Source of the DNA: Mytilus galloprovincialis
Taxonomy: Eukaryota; Mollusca; Bivalvia; Mytilida; Mytilidae
Length of the DNA stretch: 64,000 nucleotides
Reading direction: 5' to 3'
NCBI RefSeq assembly: GCF_965363235.1
Contig: NC_134843.1
Span: forward strand, 62,969,865 to 63,033,864
A program made the position numbers and the translations under genes. Positions within the stretch are counted from its first letter, which is position 1, and the number at the start of each line of letters is the position of its first letter. The notes under the pieces were generated by a model. That model worked only from the letters and a program-made list of their open reading frames with translations, was not told the origin of the DNA and did no database searches. This document shows, piece by piece, positions 13,213-25,225 of this stretch.

Positions 13213-16200
13213 TTACAGTCTTCTTATCATCATTCTGGTAGCTCGTAGCGAATAAACTCCACCCAGCCAGTCCCTCCAGTGAATTCCCTTCCATACCGTA
13301 CCTGGCGTCTTTGACAAAAATATTCCATTTAGGTGACTTTTATAACAGTCGTTAAACCACCATGCACCAACACCATCTTTTGCACAGTTATTCTTGCTGA
13401 GATCATTGTCTTTATCAAAGGTAGAAAAGGGCATCCCGTTGTGGTAGTTCAGGCTATCACCTTTGGGAATAAATAATTGTGTATATTATATTTATCCTTC
13501 AGTTATTGTTGCGCTTAACCTTAAATTATAAACGATGAAGTACATGTTATAGGCTATTTATTGACCATTCATTGATGAAAGTTCATAGTTCACAAATTAA
13601 AATAATAATGTATGCAACTGTTTATTTTTTTAAAATTAAATAAATCGATAGTTACGATAATATAACTGGGGATATTCATCGTTAAGATACAAATTTGTAG
13701 GTATTGAACAAAGTTCTGTTCATTTTGTTTCAAACATACAAAAATAATTTGAATCATTAAAGTAAGTGCAGGCTGATTTCCATCATTTTATAAACAAATA
13801 TTGTTATAGTTTCAAAAGTGTTCATGTCTTTGAAACGATTAACAAATAAAAACTAAGTATATGTCGGAGACACTACCATGGTCAAAAAGGAAAAGCACAG
13901 AACAAAAATAGTAAACAACCCTTTAAACATTTAACTAAAGATTGAGAAGCATTAACTCTAACAAAATAGTTTTACATGTAGTAAACTCAGGGCAAATATA
14001 CGTTTAAATTTCGTATGGTAGTACACCGCACCACTATGTGGTTAACTCTGGATAAAATCCTATAATGAATGGGTATAACACGGACTCTCCTCCTAAGGCT
14101 TCACCCTTCTTGTATCGTAAAGTTCCCTTGGAGATTGTATCTTGCTCCAGGTGCACAATGTGTTTCGTTTCAACGGTTTATTGATAGGGTTCAAGGCTCT
14201 GCAGATAGGAATCATGACCCAGGACGAGTAGCACGTGGCTTTCTCTGAATCTATGTTATCAATTCATCACTTTTATTGTTAGCAACAGTCACACATGTCA
14301 TACAAAGTTGTATATTTGCCTTTTGCCTTTTGTCTAAATCTTCTATAAAAACAAAACATACACAAGAAATGATTAGCCAAATCAATTAACAATATCATCA
14401 GTCAATTTGCCTTTTTCTATAGCCATACTAGTTTTTAGATGTACCTGCAGTCCCTTTGTAACCATAGACGCTGAGTCTATAATTAGATGACTCATCACCG
14501 ACATAGAAATATTGGTAATTAGCAAACACTTGATAGTTGTCAAAATCGTACAGATCTATCATCAGTTCATATCTCCCTTGGAATGTTAGTGCGTGAATAT
14601 TATCGTTACCTACAACAACAAAATATATCAACTTGTATACAACTTAACATTTACAGAAATTGAATACCCATATATCAGTTGCTATGGGATCCTTTTCACA
14701 TCACAGTAAACAAGGAGACGGATTCTTCTTTTTGTTGTTATTCTTAAAATGCATATCTTTTTAATTTGCTTCGGAATCATAAAATTATAAGTTTATAATA
14801 TTCACCCTGATTAAAATCACTATTAATACCAGACAATACCAATGACATCATTAGTATCTTTTTTATGACGTGTAATGTTAATACATCATTGATTGGAAAC
14901 CCGCCATTGTTCATAACTTGACAATGAGGGTCGGTTGAAAACAAAACTTTACGACAAAAGAGATGATTTCAGCTTTCCAATTCTGAACTTTCCATTTCTA
15001 AGTAGCAACATTCCAGCAGCACCTGCATACGGGGTATATATCTCCCAATTGATACGATATTCCCGTGCTTGCATTTCCTATCATGATTTTCTTGATAGAG
15101 GGTTGCTGCGCACAAGGAAGCTATTAAACCAAGAGTTCAAAATGGTGAAGATGAAATCATCCCATCGTACATTTTACAGACCCCATCACGAGTTGGTTGA
15201 CCGTTATGGAATAACCGTTTCACAAATGATATCGGATATGTTCCTTACGTCGTAACTACAATCCCCTTCCCTTTCATGAATGTGACCTACCAAATTAGAC
15301 TATTTACCGGATTTGTTATCACATAAGCAACGACGGGTGCCACATGTGGAGCAGGATCTGTTTACCCTTCCGGAGCACCTGAGATCACCCCTAGTTTTTT
15401 GGTGGGGTTCGTGTTGTTTATTCTTTAGTTTTCTATGTTGTGTCGTGTGTGCTGTTGTTTGTTTGTCCTTTTCATTTTTAGCCATGGCGTTGTCATTTTG
15501 TTTTTTGATTTAAGAGTTTGACTATCCCTTTGGTATCCTTCGTCCCTCTTTTGAAAGGTACCAAAAATTGTATAAATGTTTTGAATACTTACAATAGCTT
15601 GCCAAATTAATAATCTTTTTTAAACCTTTTTTTTTTTTGAAAAATGTTTTAGATAGTATGATTCTGAATGCTCATTCACATACTTCTGATGAGTCCTTTG
15701 TAGGCAAAACCCATATCACACTTACACAATTGCCACCATGAATTTTTAATAATTTTTTTACAATTTATTTCATTTTCAAATCAATAAAGTATCAGCTCTT
15801 GGCACAGACTCAATAAATCTGTTCTTTAAGTGTACAAATAGTGTACCCAGCCAAAATTCCTGGTCCAGTCGTCCGAATCCTTCTTTATATTTTGTCCATC
15901 CAAGAAAGAAGTCAAGATCACCACTTTCTCTTCTCTGTATAACCTAATGAAATTGTTTAAATATATTTATTATACGAGTTTTAATTCTTTACAACTATTA
16001 TTATTGAATACTTAAAACATGATGATTAAGTGTCCAGAGTGATCAAAATGATATGTGAAATATGAAGAACATGGTGTGTCTCTTGGACACCCTCAAGTTA
16101 TTATTACTGTTTTTGTCTTGATATTAGCTTAAGTGATATTTCTAGTTTGTTTTGATTGATACATTTCTTCGTCTAACGCCTTTTAGGTTGCACTTTGTAA

Positions 16201-19200
16201 ATACAGCTGTTTCTCAAATCACGCCTCTTTTTGGAAGATCTAGAATATTCATAGAAAATTAATACTTACATACTGGTTCCCAGTTATGCTCTCTGTGTTC
16301 CATCTCATAGAGACATAACTTGGGAATGTTACCAGTAAATATACATCTGCATATTGTTTACATTTAAATATGTGGTAACCCTTCATTAGAGGTAAGGATA
16401 GTTAAGAAAATTAGTGTAAGTTTAAACTCTGAAATGTTCAGGACATATAAACGTTGAAAATATGCCGTACAGCCCTATATTTTGACCTTTGAAACAAATT
16501 GAAGTGCATATGAACTTTCAATTCTAGGATAAGATTTTTTTTCAAAACTTCATAGTAAAAGTGGTACAGTTTTAGCCGTAAAAAGGAGTTCCTATTGGAA
16601 ATTGCATTGTCAATATTTACAGAAATGCAACCTTTAGTTTTTTTTCTGCATTTTAGATTCATAGCATTTTGTGTCATCGGAACTTCGACAATTCGCCGTT
16701 TCAGGATCTAAAGCATCCTGGGTAATATTTCCAAAAGCGTACACCAACATGTTTAGATTGGTTTAAAACGTTATAAACAATGGGAGTTTAAACAATGACG
16801 TAACGTTATTTTTCATTATGGTGTACGAACAATGAGATTACTCATAGTCCTTTAGATTCTGATTCGGCGTAATCTTTTACCAACTTACTGTCCAGCCTCC
16901 TCCATAATCTACCATTTGGCAATAAACATCAAATTCATCGGACTTGGTTGGTTGAATTTTGTAGATTCCACTTCGATATCCTTCTGGTAGGTCGCTACAA
17001 TCACCTAGTGCTGTAGAAAGAAATAAATAGAAAATGCTACTTGCAGGATATATTTATGAATAAAAAGAGAAATTTGGCATTACCAACATGACAGCAACCT
17101 GTCGACACAAAAGTAAAAACAATATTATTAACTGATTATAATCTAGAGCATAAGACGAAGGTCTTTAGATGTGTTCTACCCTATACAAGATTTAACTAGA
17201 TTTAACAAATATTATCAGAGCAGCTATCAATACCGAATCTTATTTCCAAAATAGTAAATAGCATTATTTCATAAGGCAATCGAAATATAAACTGACATGC
17301 AAATAAATATATGTGGCGTTGTACCATTAGCATGATTAGTGTTTTGGTATTGAAACTCTCTAATTCAATCCACAATCCTTGGGATTATGAAAAGTACTTG
17401 AATAACAAATAAGTTAAATCTGTATGAGACGAAGTACTTAGCTCTATAATGGTTGACAAAAGTAGACAAATCCAGCATTCGCCTGATCAAATCAGCTTTT
17501 TATCATAACGAGGTCATTTTTTTCTACATTATTTATTTCGTTCGTTCGGGGACAAACAATGCAATTTTTCCATAAAGTAAACCAAACGCCTACTTGGGTA
17601 GATGTTAGTAAAAAAAAAAGTTTTCATTAAAATAATAACTTGTTCAAAAGACAAATCGAATTATAGAATAACTAAAATTTAAAAAAGAAAAAAAAGAAAA
17701 ATATCCAACGAGCCACCGAACCACACTTTAATTCATGAATACTTGTAGCGCTCCAGTTAACTATACGTGATGTTTGTCACGATTTGAATATTTTTCGATA
17801 TTTACATTTTTGGATTACTTCTTCCTTGCAACCAGTTTAATTATATGCATGATATCTGAATGTTCATAAACTTTCCAAATAATTTGCAATTTAAATATTG
17901 TCTATTTGTTTTGCAAACAAATTTGAAAAAAAAACTGTCAAATAAAACGTGATTCATAGCTAAAAAATATAACGAATGAACTCTTTCTATTGACAGTTGA
18001 ACTATTTTTTTTTTATTTGGAAAGACCTCTTGTATTTGTACTGATTATTAGATGTCGGTAAGATTTTTTGCATGTGATATCGAGCAGTTATTGAGCTTTT
18101 GAAACTGACCTTGTTTAACCGAACACTTTTCGTCAGAGTTATCTCCCCAAATATATTTCTCATTTAGAGCAGCGGTAAAACATAAAAAAAAAATTAATGC
18201 ACCAAACAAACACACGGCTGAACTATGTCGCACTGAAAAGAGAAAATTATAAACTTTCAGATTAATGGTGCTGTAATCCTGAGAAGTGGTCGGCATTTGG
18301 CATAATTGAGATCAAATGTCAGCAATTATATATTTCTAAACATTGTCTTCACTGTTTATTTTGGGTTTAATTCATGAATAAAAAAAAATATACATTAGAA
18401 AAGCAGAGGACAATTACTCATTAACCATATAAATACATGTAGTATGTAGCCATGTTGGTTGGCAGGCGGGGTTTTCGGACAAACTTTTAAACTATACCCT
18501 TATGATAATTTGTGTCAGTCGTTTCAGAGGATCCGAGTAGATTTATGTAAATGATTTAATACAGTTTTAGTTTGTTACCCCGATTTTGTTTTTTGTCCAT
18601 AGATTTATGAGTTTTGAACAGCGGTATACTACTGTTGCCTTTATTTAATACACAAATTTACGAAACATTGAATTTAAAGGGCAATAACTCCTTAATGGAT
18701 CAATTGATTTTTTTTTGTCATGTTGAGTTATTTGTAGATCTTACTTTGATGAAAATTATTGCTTTTTACAGTTTGTCTCTTTCTATAACTATATTAAAGA
18801 TAATAACTAAACTGCAAAATTTCCTTAAAATTACCAATTCACCCGTATGTTAATTTTTTTAGCCATGAAAGCCATCGTGGTTAGTTGGTTGGCCGGTCAT
18901 CTGACACATTCTTTAAACTTGATACTGTAAACAGGGAAATTTTCGCGGTAGTTTAATTTTCGCTATTTTCGCGGTAAGCATTGAACCGCGAAAATAAAAC
19001 GACAGCGAAAATATCAAGTAAACTCTTTTTATTCAATTTTCTTTTACAAATCGTGACTTAGATGGAGAGTTGCCTCATTGGCACTCATACCAAAGCTTCT
19101 TATATCTACATATGTGGATAGAATATCTATAGGACTATTGTATAAAATTGATTTTATAGACGACACATATATATAACTGAAATCATAACTGTATATCGTA

Positions 19201-21336
19201 CTGAAAAGCAATGTTAGAAGTCATATCTTTAACTCAAATCAGTAATCTCATAAGCGATCATTATGTATATTGTTATGTAAACAGCCCGTATTACCATTAT
19301 GTTAATGACACATGACAATCAGTAATAAAAGTATCTCCTCGTTGAATCTACTATACAGATTAATCAGATCAAACGATAGAAAACAATTAGCATTAATCCT
19401 GACAGCATTTTATTATAATTCAATCCTAATTAGGTATACTTTTCTGATATTGTGTATGTCTCGGTTTTTGTATAGAAAGGTATATACTATGAAAATTAGA
19501 GCGAGGGGCTGTGCCCCAAGCTCTTATTTTCATAGTATATACCTTTCTATACAATATCCAATTTAGCACATATTTACAACTTGAGTAATCCTGTAATTAG
19601 TCTATTGATATGTTTTGGCTGACTGGATGTCGCTCATTTACGTAGTTTTGTAAATCTACTCACTATAATATCATTGTAAAAATGGGATTTCAAAAGGCCC
19701 TTGACTTTAGAATGTAAAGAAGGTAGCTGCTGGTGTAAGTATGTTTATTGATATGAACGAAGCGTTGTTTTACTATACATGTACTTATTTACATGGTAAG
19801 ATGACAAAATGAATTGACCAAGAGCAGACAATTCTTAAATTGCAGTGAAAGCTTTAGGTTCTTGAACACATTTTTTTTATTTCACATAAAACCTAAAACT
19901 ATCACAAACAGTTGGATCCCCCTCCCACATCTTTGGTTGAAACACCTTTTAAAAATGGCTGGATCTGCCCCTGGTATGTACCCATAGGTAGTCTAGTGGA
20001 TAGTTTATATGCATGAAATATTTGTCACTGGACATAAGGCAACCAATTATGGACCAATTTATGACTAAATATATCAAATTGCTTTATTAATAATTTCCCT
20101 TCAAAAGATTCATGGTTGACTCTTTTTGTGTACAAAGTAATTGCATGGAAGATAAAGGATTACACAATTTAGATTGAGTTGTACTTTAATCAAGGTATAC
20201 AGCACCATTATTATTACTCTTTATTTAAATGAAAGAAACTTTTGTAATTGTCAAAACAAAATTTAGATCAAAAGATTGATTAGTAGGATGTTAAAAATCT
20301 GTTTGAAAACTAATTACAAACTATTTAGTTAAATTTGGAACACATCATTTATTTCAAAATAGCCAGTAGCAATTTTTGTTCTAATATCTTGATTACAATA
20401 CAATGAAATCTTACCCTTGTGGTCATTCATGCGTAGTTACTTAGTACACGGAAAAAGTATGTACTATGAAAATTAGAAGGCAAATTCAAGCAATTTGATT
20501 GGACGAGAAGTTGTAAGTATGTGCTAAGTGTTTTTACAAGCAAACATGACAAACTTTTAATCTACTTTAACATTAACATGATTAATAAACCGAAAACAAA
20601 AGATTTATGATTGATTTAATAACTTGATTTAGGATATATTATAGCTGTTCACTTTTGAAAATCATTTATGAACATATTTATATAGACCACAGGGAAATCG
20701 CGAATTCTAAACGGCGCGAACTTGGATTGTGTTAGTAAATCGCGAAATAAAGAGGGCGCGAAAATTTCCCGGTTTACAGTACCCCAATGACCATTGTGGC
20801 AAAGTTTAATTTAATTATAACGACGGACGACGGCCGCCTATACAAGTGACGAGGAAAGATCATTTGGACCATTGGGCCAGGTGAGCTTAGCATGTTTTTT
20901 TTAATTCACTAGTTCACTGTTGGTTCAAATTTCACATTTTACCATAAATATTTCATTTAAAAATAGTTTTGTATAGTGCCGCGCTTTATACTAAAATCAA
21001 TTTGTTACCTTTTCCACTATAGTAACGGTTGTCTGTTTCCTTCAAATATTTCGTTATGTTTTTCGTCATTTCATGAAATTCTGTCCTTCTAACACTATCA
21101 GTTTCTTTCAATATTGATCTTATGTCTTCCAGTTCTTTACCGTGTGCACTAGTTTCTTCTATCATTGATTTCGATTTCAAATCTTCTTTCATTTTGCTTA
21201 TATCTTGTATTTGTTGGTTTTTTACTTTAACTAACTCGTCCTTTATTTGATTTATTCTTAGTTCTACGGTGTAAATATACAAAGCAATGAACACTGTAAC
21301 TACAGACGGTAACAAAATAAGAATACCATTCTCCAT
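13213..21336 (-). CDS. FREP A: type II membrane protein with coiled coil and fibrinogen C-terminal domain
   Basis: Five exons in phase: 21336-21009, 17010-16889, 15943-15847, 14609-14445 and 13460-13213. They give 319 residues ending in RMMIRRL. Residues about 5-24 (ILILLPSVVTVFIALYIYTV) form one hydrophobic segment with no cleavage-like site, so a signal anchor with an extracellular C-terminus is inferred. Residues 25-105 are a charged heptad-like stalk. The fibrinogen-related domain starts at D113-C114-SDLPEGYRSGIY and contains GGGWT, RRESGDLDFFLGW, a calcium-site-like DKDND at 253-257, then NNC and GAWWF. The topology resembles vertebrate FIBCD1; molluscan FREPs of this domain class act as lectin-like recognition molecules. 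The ligand is unknown. FREP B has the same last three exon lengths (97, 165, 248). A possible additional exon lies at 18110-18296. Confidence 0.93.
14930..15555 (+). mobile_element. retroelement 3' end (reverse-transcriptase polyprotein tail plus 3' region), family R3
   Basis: This is an old fragment in FREP A intron 3. The coding part (14935-15255) resembles the C-terminal tail found after reverse transcriptase in a retroelement group that is widespread in aquatic invertebrates, with motifs KLYDKRDDF, NFPFLSSNIP and AYGVYISQLIRYSRAC. The downstream non-coding part carries GTGCCACATGTGGAGCAGGA and TCCGGAGCACCTGAGATCA. Two related copies lie at 29715-30215 (+) and 30217-30535 (-). The class (LTR-related, Penelope-like or other) cannot be fixed from this tail. 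It is a fragment, not a whole element. Confidence 0.65.
18110..18296 (-). CDS. possible alternative first exon or cassette exon of FREP A
   Basis: An open frame from an ATG at 18296 to a GTCAGT donor after 18110 ends in phase 1, exactly as the normal first exon does, so it can splice to 17010. It encodes a hydrophobic stretch (AVCLFGALIFFLCFTAAL) and then NEKYIWGDNSDEKCSVKQ. An acceptor (CTCTTTTCAG) also precedes 18232; used internally, the 123-nt exon (18232-18110) would be 41 codons, frame-neutral between exons 1 and 2. Two readings are possible: a second promoter giving a short anchored or secreted form, or a cassette inserting a second hydrophobic segment. No counterpart was seen in FREP B. 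It could also be chance. Confidence 0.4.
18925..20779. mobile_element. 1.86-kb non-autonomous DNA transposon with TIRs and TA target duplication
   Basis: The left end reads CTGTAAACAGGGAAATTTTC and the right end is its inverse (GAAAATTTCCCGGTTTACAG), matching in about 22 of 24 positions. Both ends are flanked by TA. Removing the element restores GATACCCC inside the surrounding repeat. GCGAAA-rich subterminal stretches are present at both ends. No transposase was seen. TA duplication fits Tc1/mariner-type or other TA-targeting superfamilies. It lies in FREP A intron 1 and contains a nested hairpin at 19466-19553 and an M3 fragment at about 19040-19105. Confidence 0.8.
19466..19553. repeat. near-perfect hairpin, about 35-bp arms
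   Basis: The left arm starts TGTATAGAAAGGTATATACT and continues ATGAAAATTAGAGC; the right arm is its inverse, ending ACCTTTCTATACA. The centre is the inner palindrome GGGGCTGTGCCCC. A partial relative (TATGTACTATGAAAATTAGA) lies at about 20456. It is a foldback MITE nested within the 1.86-kb element. Confidence 0.8.
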
Positions 21337-21372
21337 TATTGATATACTTCAAAACATTCTATATATTTTTTT
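21337..21372 (-). promoter_or_regulatory. 5' leader conserved between FREP A and FREP B
   Basis: The roughly 30 bases before the FREP A start codon (including AGAATGTTTTGAAGTATAT on the minus strand) match those before FREP B (60913-60946) at all but about three positions. Both exon 1 sequences then begin ATGGAG. This supports the chosen start and suggests that a shared leader or core promoter was duplicated with the gene. Confidence 0.6.
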
Positions 21373-21403
21373 TAAATAGTAAATAAGTACATCATAGATA
21401 CAC

Positions 21404-21440
21404 GTATCTTAATTAGTAACTTATCTTAATTAGTAACTTT
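21404..21440. repeat. 17-bp direct repeat upstream of FREP A
   Basis: Two adjacent copies of ATCTTAATTAGTAACTT lie about 70-100 bp upstream of the FREP A start. FREP B has one partial match (TATCTTAATTAGGATA) at about 60940, so the unit may be an old promoter part doubled in A. Confidence 0.55.
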
Positions 21441-21517
21441 GTGTGTAGATAATTATTGAGCCAGCGAACCGGAAAGTTACTTTCCGGATCGCTGGCTCAA
21501 TAACTATCTACACACAC
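21440..21517. repeat. 38-bp-arm palindrome in the FREP A 5' flank
   Basis: The left arm, TGTGTGTAGATAATTATTGA then GCCAGCGAACCGGAAAGT, is followed after a single-base centre by its inverse, with only two mismatches. It starts 104 bp upstream of the FREP A start codon. No such structure precedes FREP B. It is either a cruciform-forming MITE or a regulatory hairpin. Confidence 0.85.
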
Positions 21518-23084
21518 AGTTTAAATATCATGACGGTATGAGACCTTCAGTGTGTGCATGATATAAATATTGTTCTATTCTTAATGTCATAATACAAAAT
21601 TTGTTGCATTTCATTAACTCTTATAAGTCGATCATTTAAAGTTTATTACATAGAAAGTCGTTGATACAATTCTTGTGAATTTACTTCGTTAAATTCATGT
21701 TTTTAAATGCTTCTTGCTTTCTTCTGTTCTTTACTTTATCTTTTCAATGAAATATTCCATTTGTTTATTCATTTTTCCTCGAAAAACTGTCGCCGATGAC
21801 AGAGAGCATAATTACAATTTTTAAATGATTTATTTCTTATTTTTCTGAGAATTTATTTCAGCGAAATGTATGCTTATGCACAAAAACACCTGCAAACACA
21901 ACTACTACAATCGACTGTTTTGCGACTGTTTATCTTTAAATCAAAGGTTTTCTATTATTGTGAAGCTCCATGCAATGATTTAAGTACAACACGAATGTAA
22001 GATGCATAAAATCACAAAATATGCACATACATTAAACTTTTAAAGCCATATATATAGGGTTTTTTTCAATTCTAACATTTCAACTTGGCATTTTGTACTG
22101 GGTCTAATAAGGAGTCTGTTTCTTATTTAAGGTCAACTTGGTACCAACTTGGCTTTATCATGTTAGCTTGATTGAAAAGGTTTTTTTTTAACAAACTGCT
22201 GATTGCATTTCTTTTTAAAAAGTTAGAAAAAAGTGGCATTTTGTTGGATTTACAGATACTAATAGTACATGTATCTCTTAAAATCTAAAAAATTAAACTG
22301 TTTTCATTTAACTTCAATTTGCCCAATGAAGTTCAATTTAGGACAGATTGAAGCAATTTATTCGTTTGAACTACTATATTCGAATTTTGTTTTATATCAA
22401 AGGTCTCGGAGGCAAACTATTCGATTGAATCAATTGCTACAGGTATCTAATCTTCGGTCTGGTATTAGAAATGACTCATTTTTAGCTACGTGATGCATAT
22501 TTTCATATAAAGTTGATAGTGACAATTCTTTTGAAGAACAAAGAAACGCAATTTGAGACCTTTTGCGTCCTGTTTATAAACTCCCTTTGTCGAACTTTAT
22601 TAATTGTTGGAAAATATTTCCCCGTATGAGTATTAATATCTGACTCTATGGTAACCTCATAAATATTATTATACAACGTCTTAGCTTAAAAATTATGTTA
22701 AAAAAAAACCCATATAAATTTTAAAAATGATTTGCTATTGATAATGATATATAATATTAAAAATCCTGTGGGTTCATCTTTCTAAGTATTAAAATATTAG
22801 AAAATACAAACAGTACAAGCAAACCTTACGGCTACTGTATGGTAATAATTCTTAAATTCATTTGGAGAAAATTTGCCACAAAAATGTGAAAATGTGTCGA
22901 CCAATAAGCTATCTCAATGTCTTATAAATTTCCGCCCAAAACTCATCTTAAAAGTGGCAAGTTGAAAAAAATGGTCATAGTCTTCTGTTAGGTAACAAAA
23001 ATTACAAGTAAAGTAAAGGCTTTTTTCCATTGTTTTAACAAAACTTTAGTTTTTTTTATTCATATACCTTTGTGTAACAGGTGA

Positions 23085-23310
23085 TAAATAAACTGCTGTT
23101 CAAAATTCATAAATCGATTGAGAGAAAACAAATCCGGGTAACAAACTGAAACCGAGGGAAACACATTAAGTAGAAGAGGAAAACAACGATACAACAAAAA
23201 TACTGAAGTGCAACAATAAACAAACGATAATGCAACACACTCATGTACAGAAACGAACTGTAAATTAACAATTGAAATTTTCTGACTTTGTACAGGACAT
23301 TTTAAGAAAA
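23085..23310 (+). repeat. interspersed repeat family M2
   Basis: It contains CTGCTGTTCAAAATTCATAA, CAAATCCGGGTAACAAACTG and GTACAGGACATTTTAAG, matching 4816-5024 and the next copy at 23424. Confidence 0.6.
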
Positions 23311-23423
23311 AAAGGATGAGTCGATTCTGATTTTGTGGCCCACCAAACCTCACGTTTTATGGCAATTTTAAATATAACACTAAAATGACAACAATACATG
23401 CTAGGAATACTGTACGTATATGA

Positions 23424-23640
23424 ATAAAGGCAACAGTAGTATACCGCTGTTCAAAATTCAAAAATCAATAGAGAAAAAAAACAAATCCGGTTTACAAACT
23501 AAAACTGAGAGAAACGTATCAAATATAAGAGAACTACGACACAACAGAGACACAACACCGAAATGTAACACACATATAAACGAACTATAATGTAACAATG
23601 GCCTAACTTGGTACAGGGCATTTTATGAAAAACCGATGGG
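23424..23640 (+). repeat. interspersed repeat family M2, second tandemly placed copy
   Basis: It starts AATAAAGGCAACAGTAGTAT and ends near GGTACAGGGCATTTTATG. It has the same orientation as the copy 115 bp to its left, and the two differ enough to be independent insertions. Confidence 0.6.
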
Positions 23641-24109
23641 TTATAACATTGAAATGACAACATTACACGACAGGGTTACAATAAATAAACAGATAAATGG
23701 GAGAAAATATAGGACAGATAAACAAACGAATAATAGCCGTCAAAAGGAGACAGGTTAAAAAATATTTGTATTCGCCAGAACAAGAATACAAGAACATTCA
23801 TGACAGAGAAATACAAACACAAAAAACAATACACTGGTACATTTCCACATGCTAATAACAGAATAAAAACGAACACATTAAACAACCTGAGACAGCACAC
23901 AAAACAGTACAACATAATCACGGGCTGTTTGTCACACGACTGGATCAACACCACGAAGGTGACGTCGAAGCTAAATTTCTAAAGAAAATTGGATATAATT
24001 CAAGATGATGTTTGTAATTATGTTATTTGATTATTTAATAAAAATTACAAGAATGTTAATAAAGAATTAATTTAGTAACTAGAAAATTAATTGTATTATC
24101 TAGCTATGT

Positions 24110-24298
24110 TGTATAAAAAAGAAGATGTGGTATGATTGCCAATGAGACAACTGTCCACAAGAGAACAAAATGACACAGACATTAGCAACTATAGGTCACC
24201 GTACGGCCTTTAACAATGAGCAAAGACCATACCACATAGTCAGATATAAAAGGCCCCATTAAAACAATGTAAAATAATTCAAACGAGAACACTAACGG

Positions 24299-24348
<50 letters not shown>

Positions 24349-24560
24349 AAAAATTAACGAAAAATAAATATACAACACATAAACAAACGACAACCACTGA
24401 ATTACAGGCTCCTGACTTGGGACAGGCAAATACCTAGTTATGTTGCGGAGTTAAACATGTTAGCGGGATCCCAACCCTCCCCCTAACCTGGGACAGTGGT
24501 ATAACAGTACAACATAAGAACGAACTTTAAAAATCAGTTGAAAAAGGCCTAACTCATAAG
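24110..24560 (-). repeat. interspersed repeat family M4 (GGCCGTACGG family)
   Basis: It contains TAGGTCACCGTACGGCC and AACAATGAGCAAAGACCATA. A reverse-orientation relative lies at 34920-35372, and eroded pieces at 38110-38215 and 45595-45790. An AT microsatellite has grown inside it at 24302-24343. No protein is encoded. Confidence 0.6.
24302..24343. repeat. (TA)n microsatellite
   Basis: About 21 uninterrupted TA units are followed by an A-run. It lies inside the M4 repeat copy. Confidence 0.95.
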
Positions 24561-25213
24561 ATGGACAAACATACAAGTGGACGTGACCGGCTACTTATAC
24601 ATCCCGACACTAAAAGACACAAAAACAGATCTGAGAGTAATGGTATATCTTCTAAATCAAACTGCAAAACAAATAAATCGTTTACATATAGTTGGTTTAT
24701 ACTAAAATCTTATAAATGGACAGGCCTAGTGTGATTAATTATCTTTACTTTTAATTACGGTAAATTACGGTATGTATATGAATCATGCAAATAGATATAA
24801 GAAGATGTGGTATGAGTGCTAATGAGACAACTCTCCATCCCAGTTACAAATTGTAAAAGTTATTTATTATAAAAGTCTTGATCCCTTATACAGATTTTGC
24901 TGCACAATATGTTTTTTTTAGTTTTAACGCCTCTTCTCCATTTGTATAATTAAAATTTATATGACGATTTTTTTTGTAATATTTTGGTCAACACGATCGA
25001 TAATAAAATATTATTGATCATGTTGATTTTCGAAAAGCGCATCTGAGGTTGAAAATGATGCCTTCTTAATCTGTATCTTTCAAATAGCTATTTTGTCAGT
25101 GAATAAAGTAGATTTGTACCTAAATATATATATATAGTAAGTATCCATATATTCTTGTAAATGTGTATTTATCAATTATGGACTTTAACTAGGTCAATAC
25201 ATTATATATGGAC

Positions 25214-25225
25214 TTGTTCGGATGA
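25214..25225. other. left target-site duplication of the LINE
   Basis: TTGTTCGGATGA occurs here and again, without mismatch, at 26416-26427, immediately after the A-rich LINE tail. Confidence 0.9.

Larger units (their letters stand above)
18440..20890 (+). repeat. interspersed repeat split by a DNA transposon
   Basis: The flanks of the 18925-20779 element join into one sequence: left part with TTGGTTGGCCGGTCATCTGA, right part with CCCCAATGACCATTGTGGC and, at the end, CATTGGGCCAGGTGAGC. This resembles a widespread molluscan repeat that I know from memory. A related partial start lies at 18450-18540. No coding sequence is present. Confidence 0.5.
21520..25213. other. intergenic spacer upstream of FREP A
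   Basis: No host exon was recognised on either strand. The stretch 21520-23080 is AT-rich with no clear feature. From 23085 on it holds two M2 repeats, an M3/M4-type repeat at 24110-24560 and an AT microsatellite. Confidence 0.5.

Noticed and set aside
22269-22493. 74-codon plus-strand open frame
   Set aside because: No motif, no splice context and no neighbour in phase.
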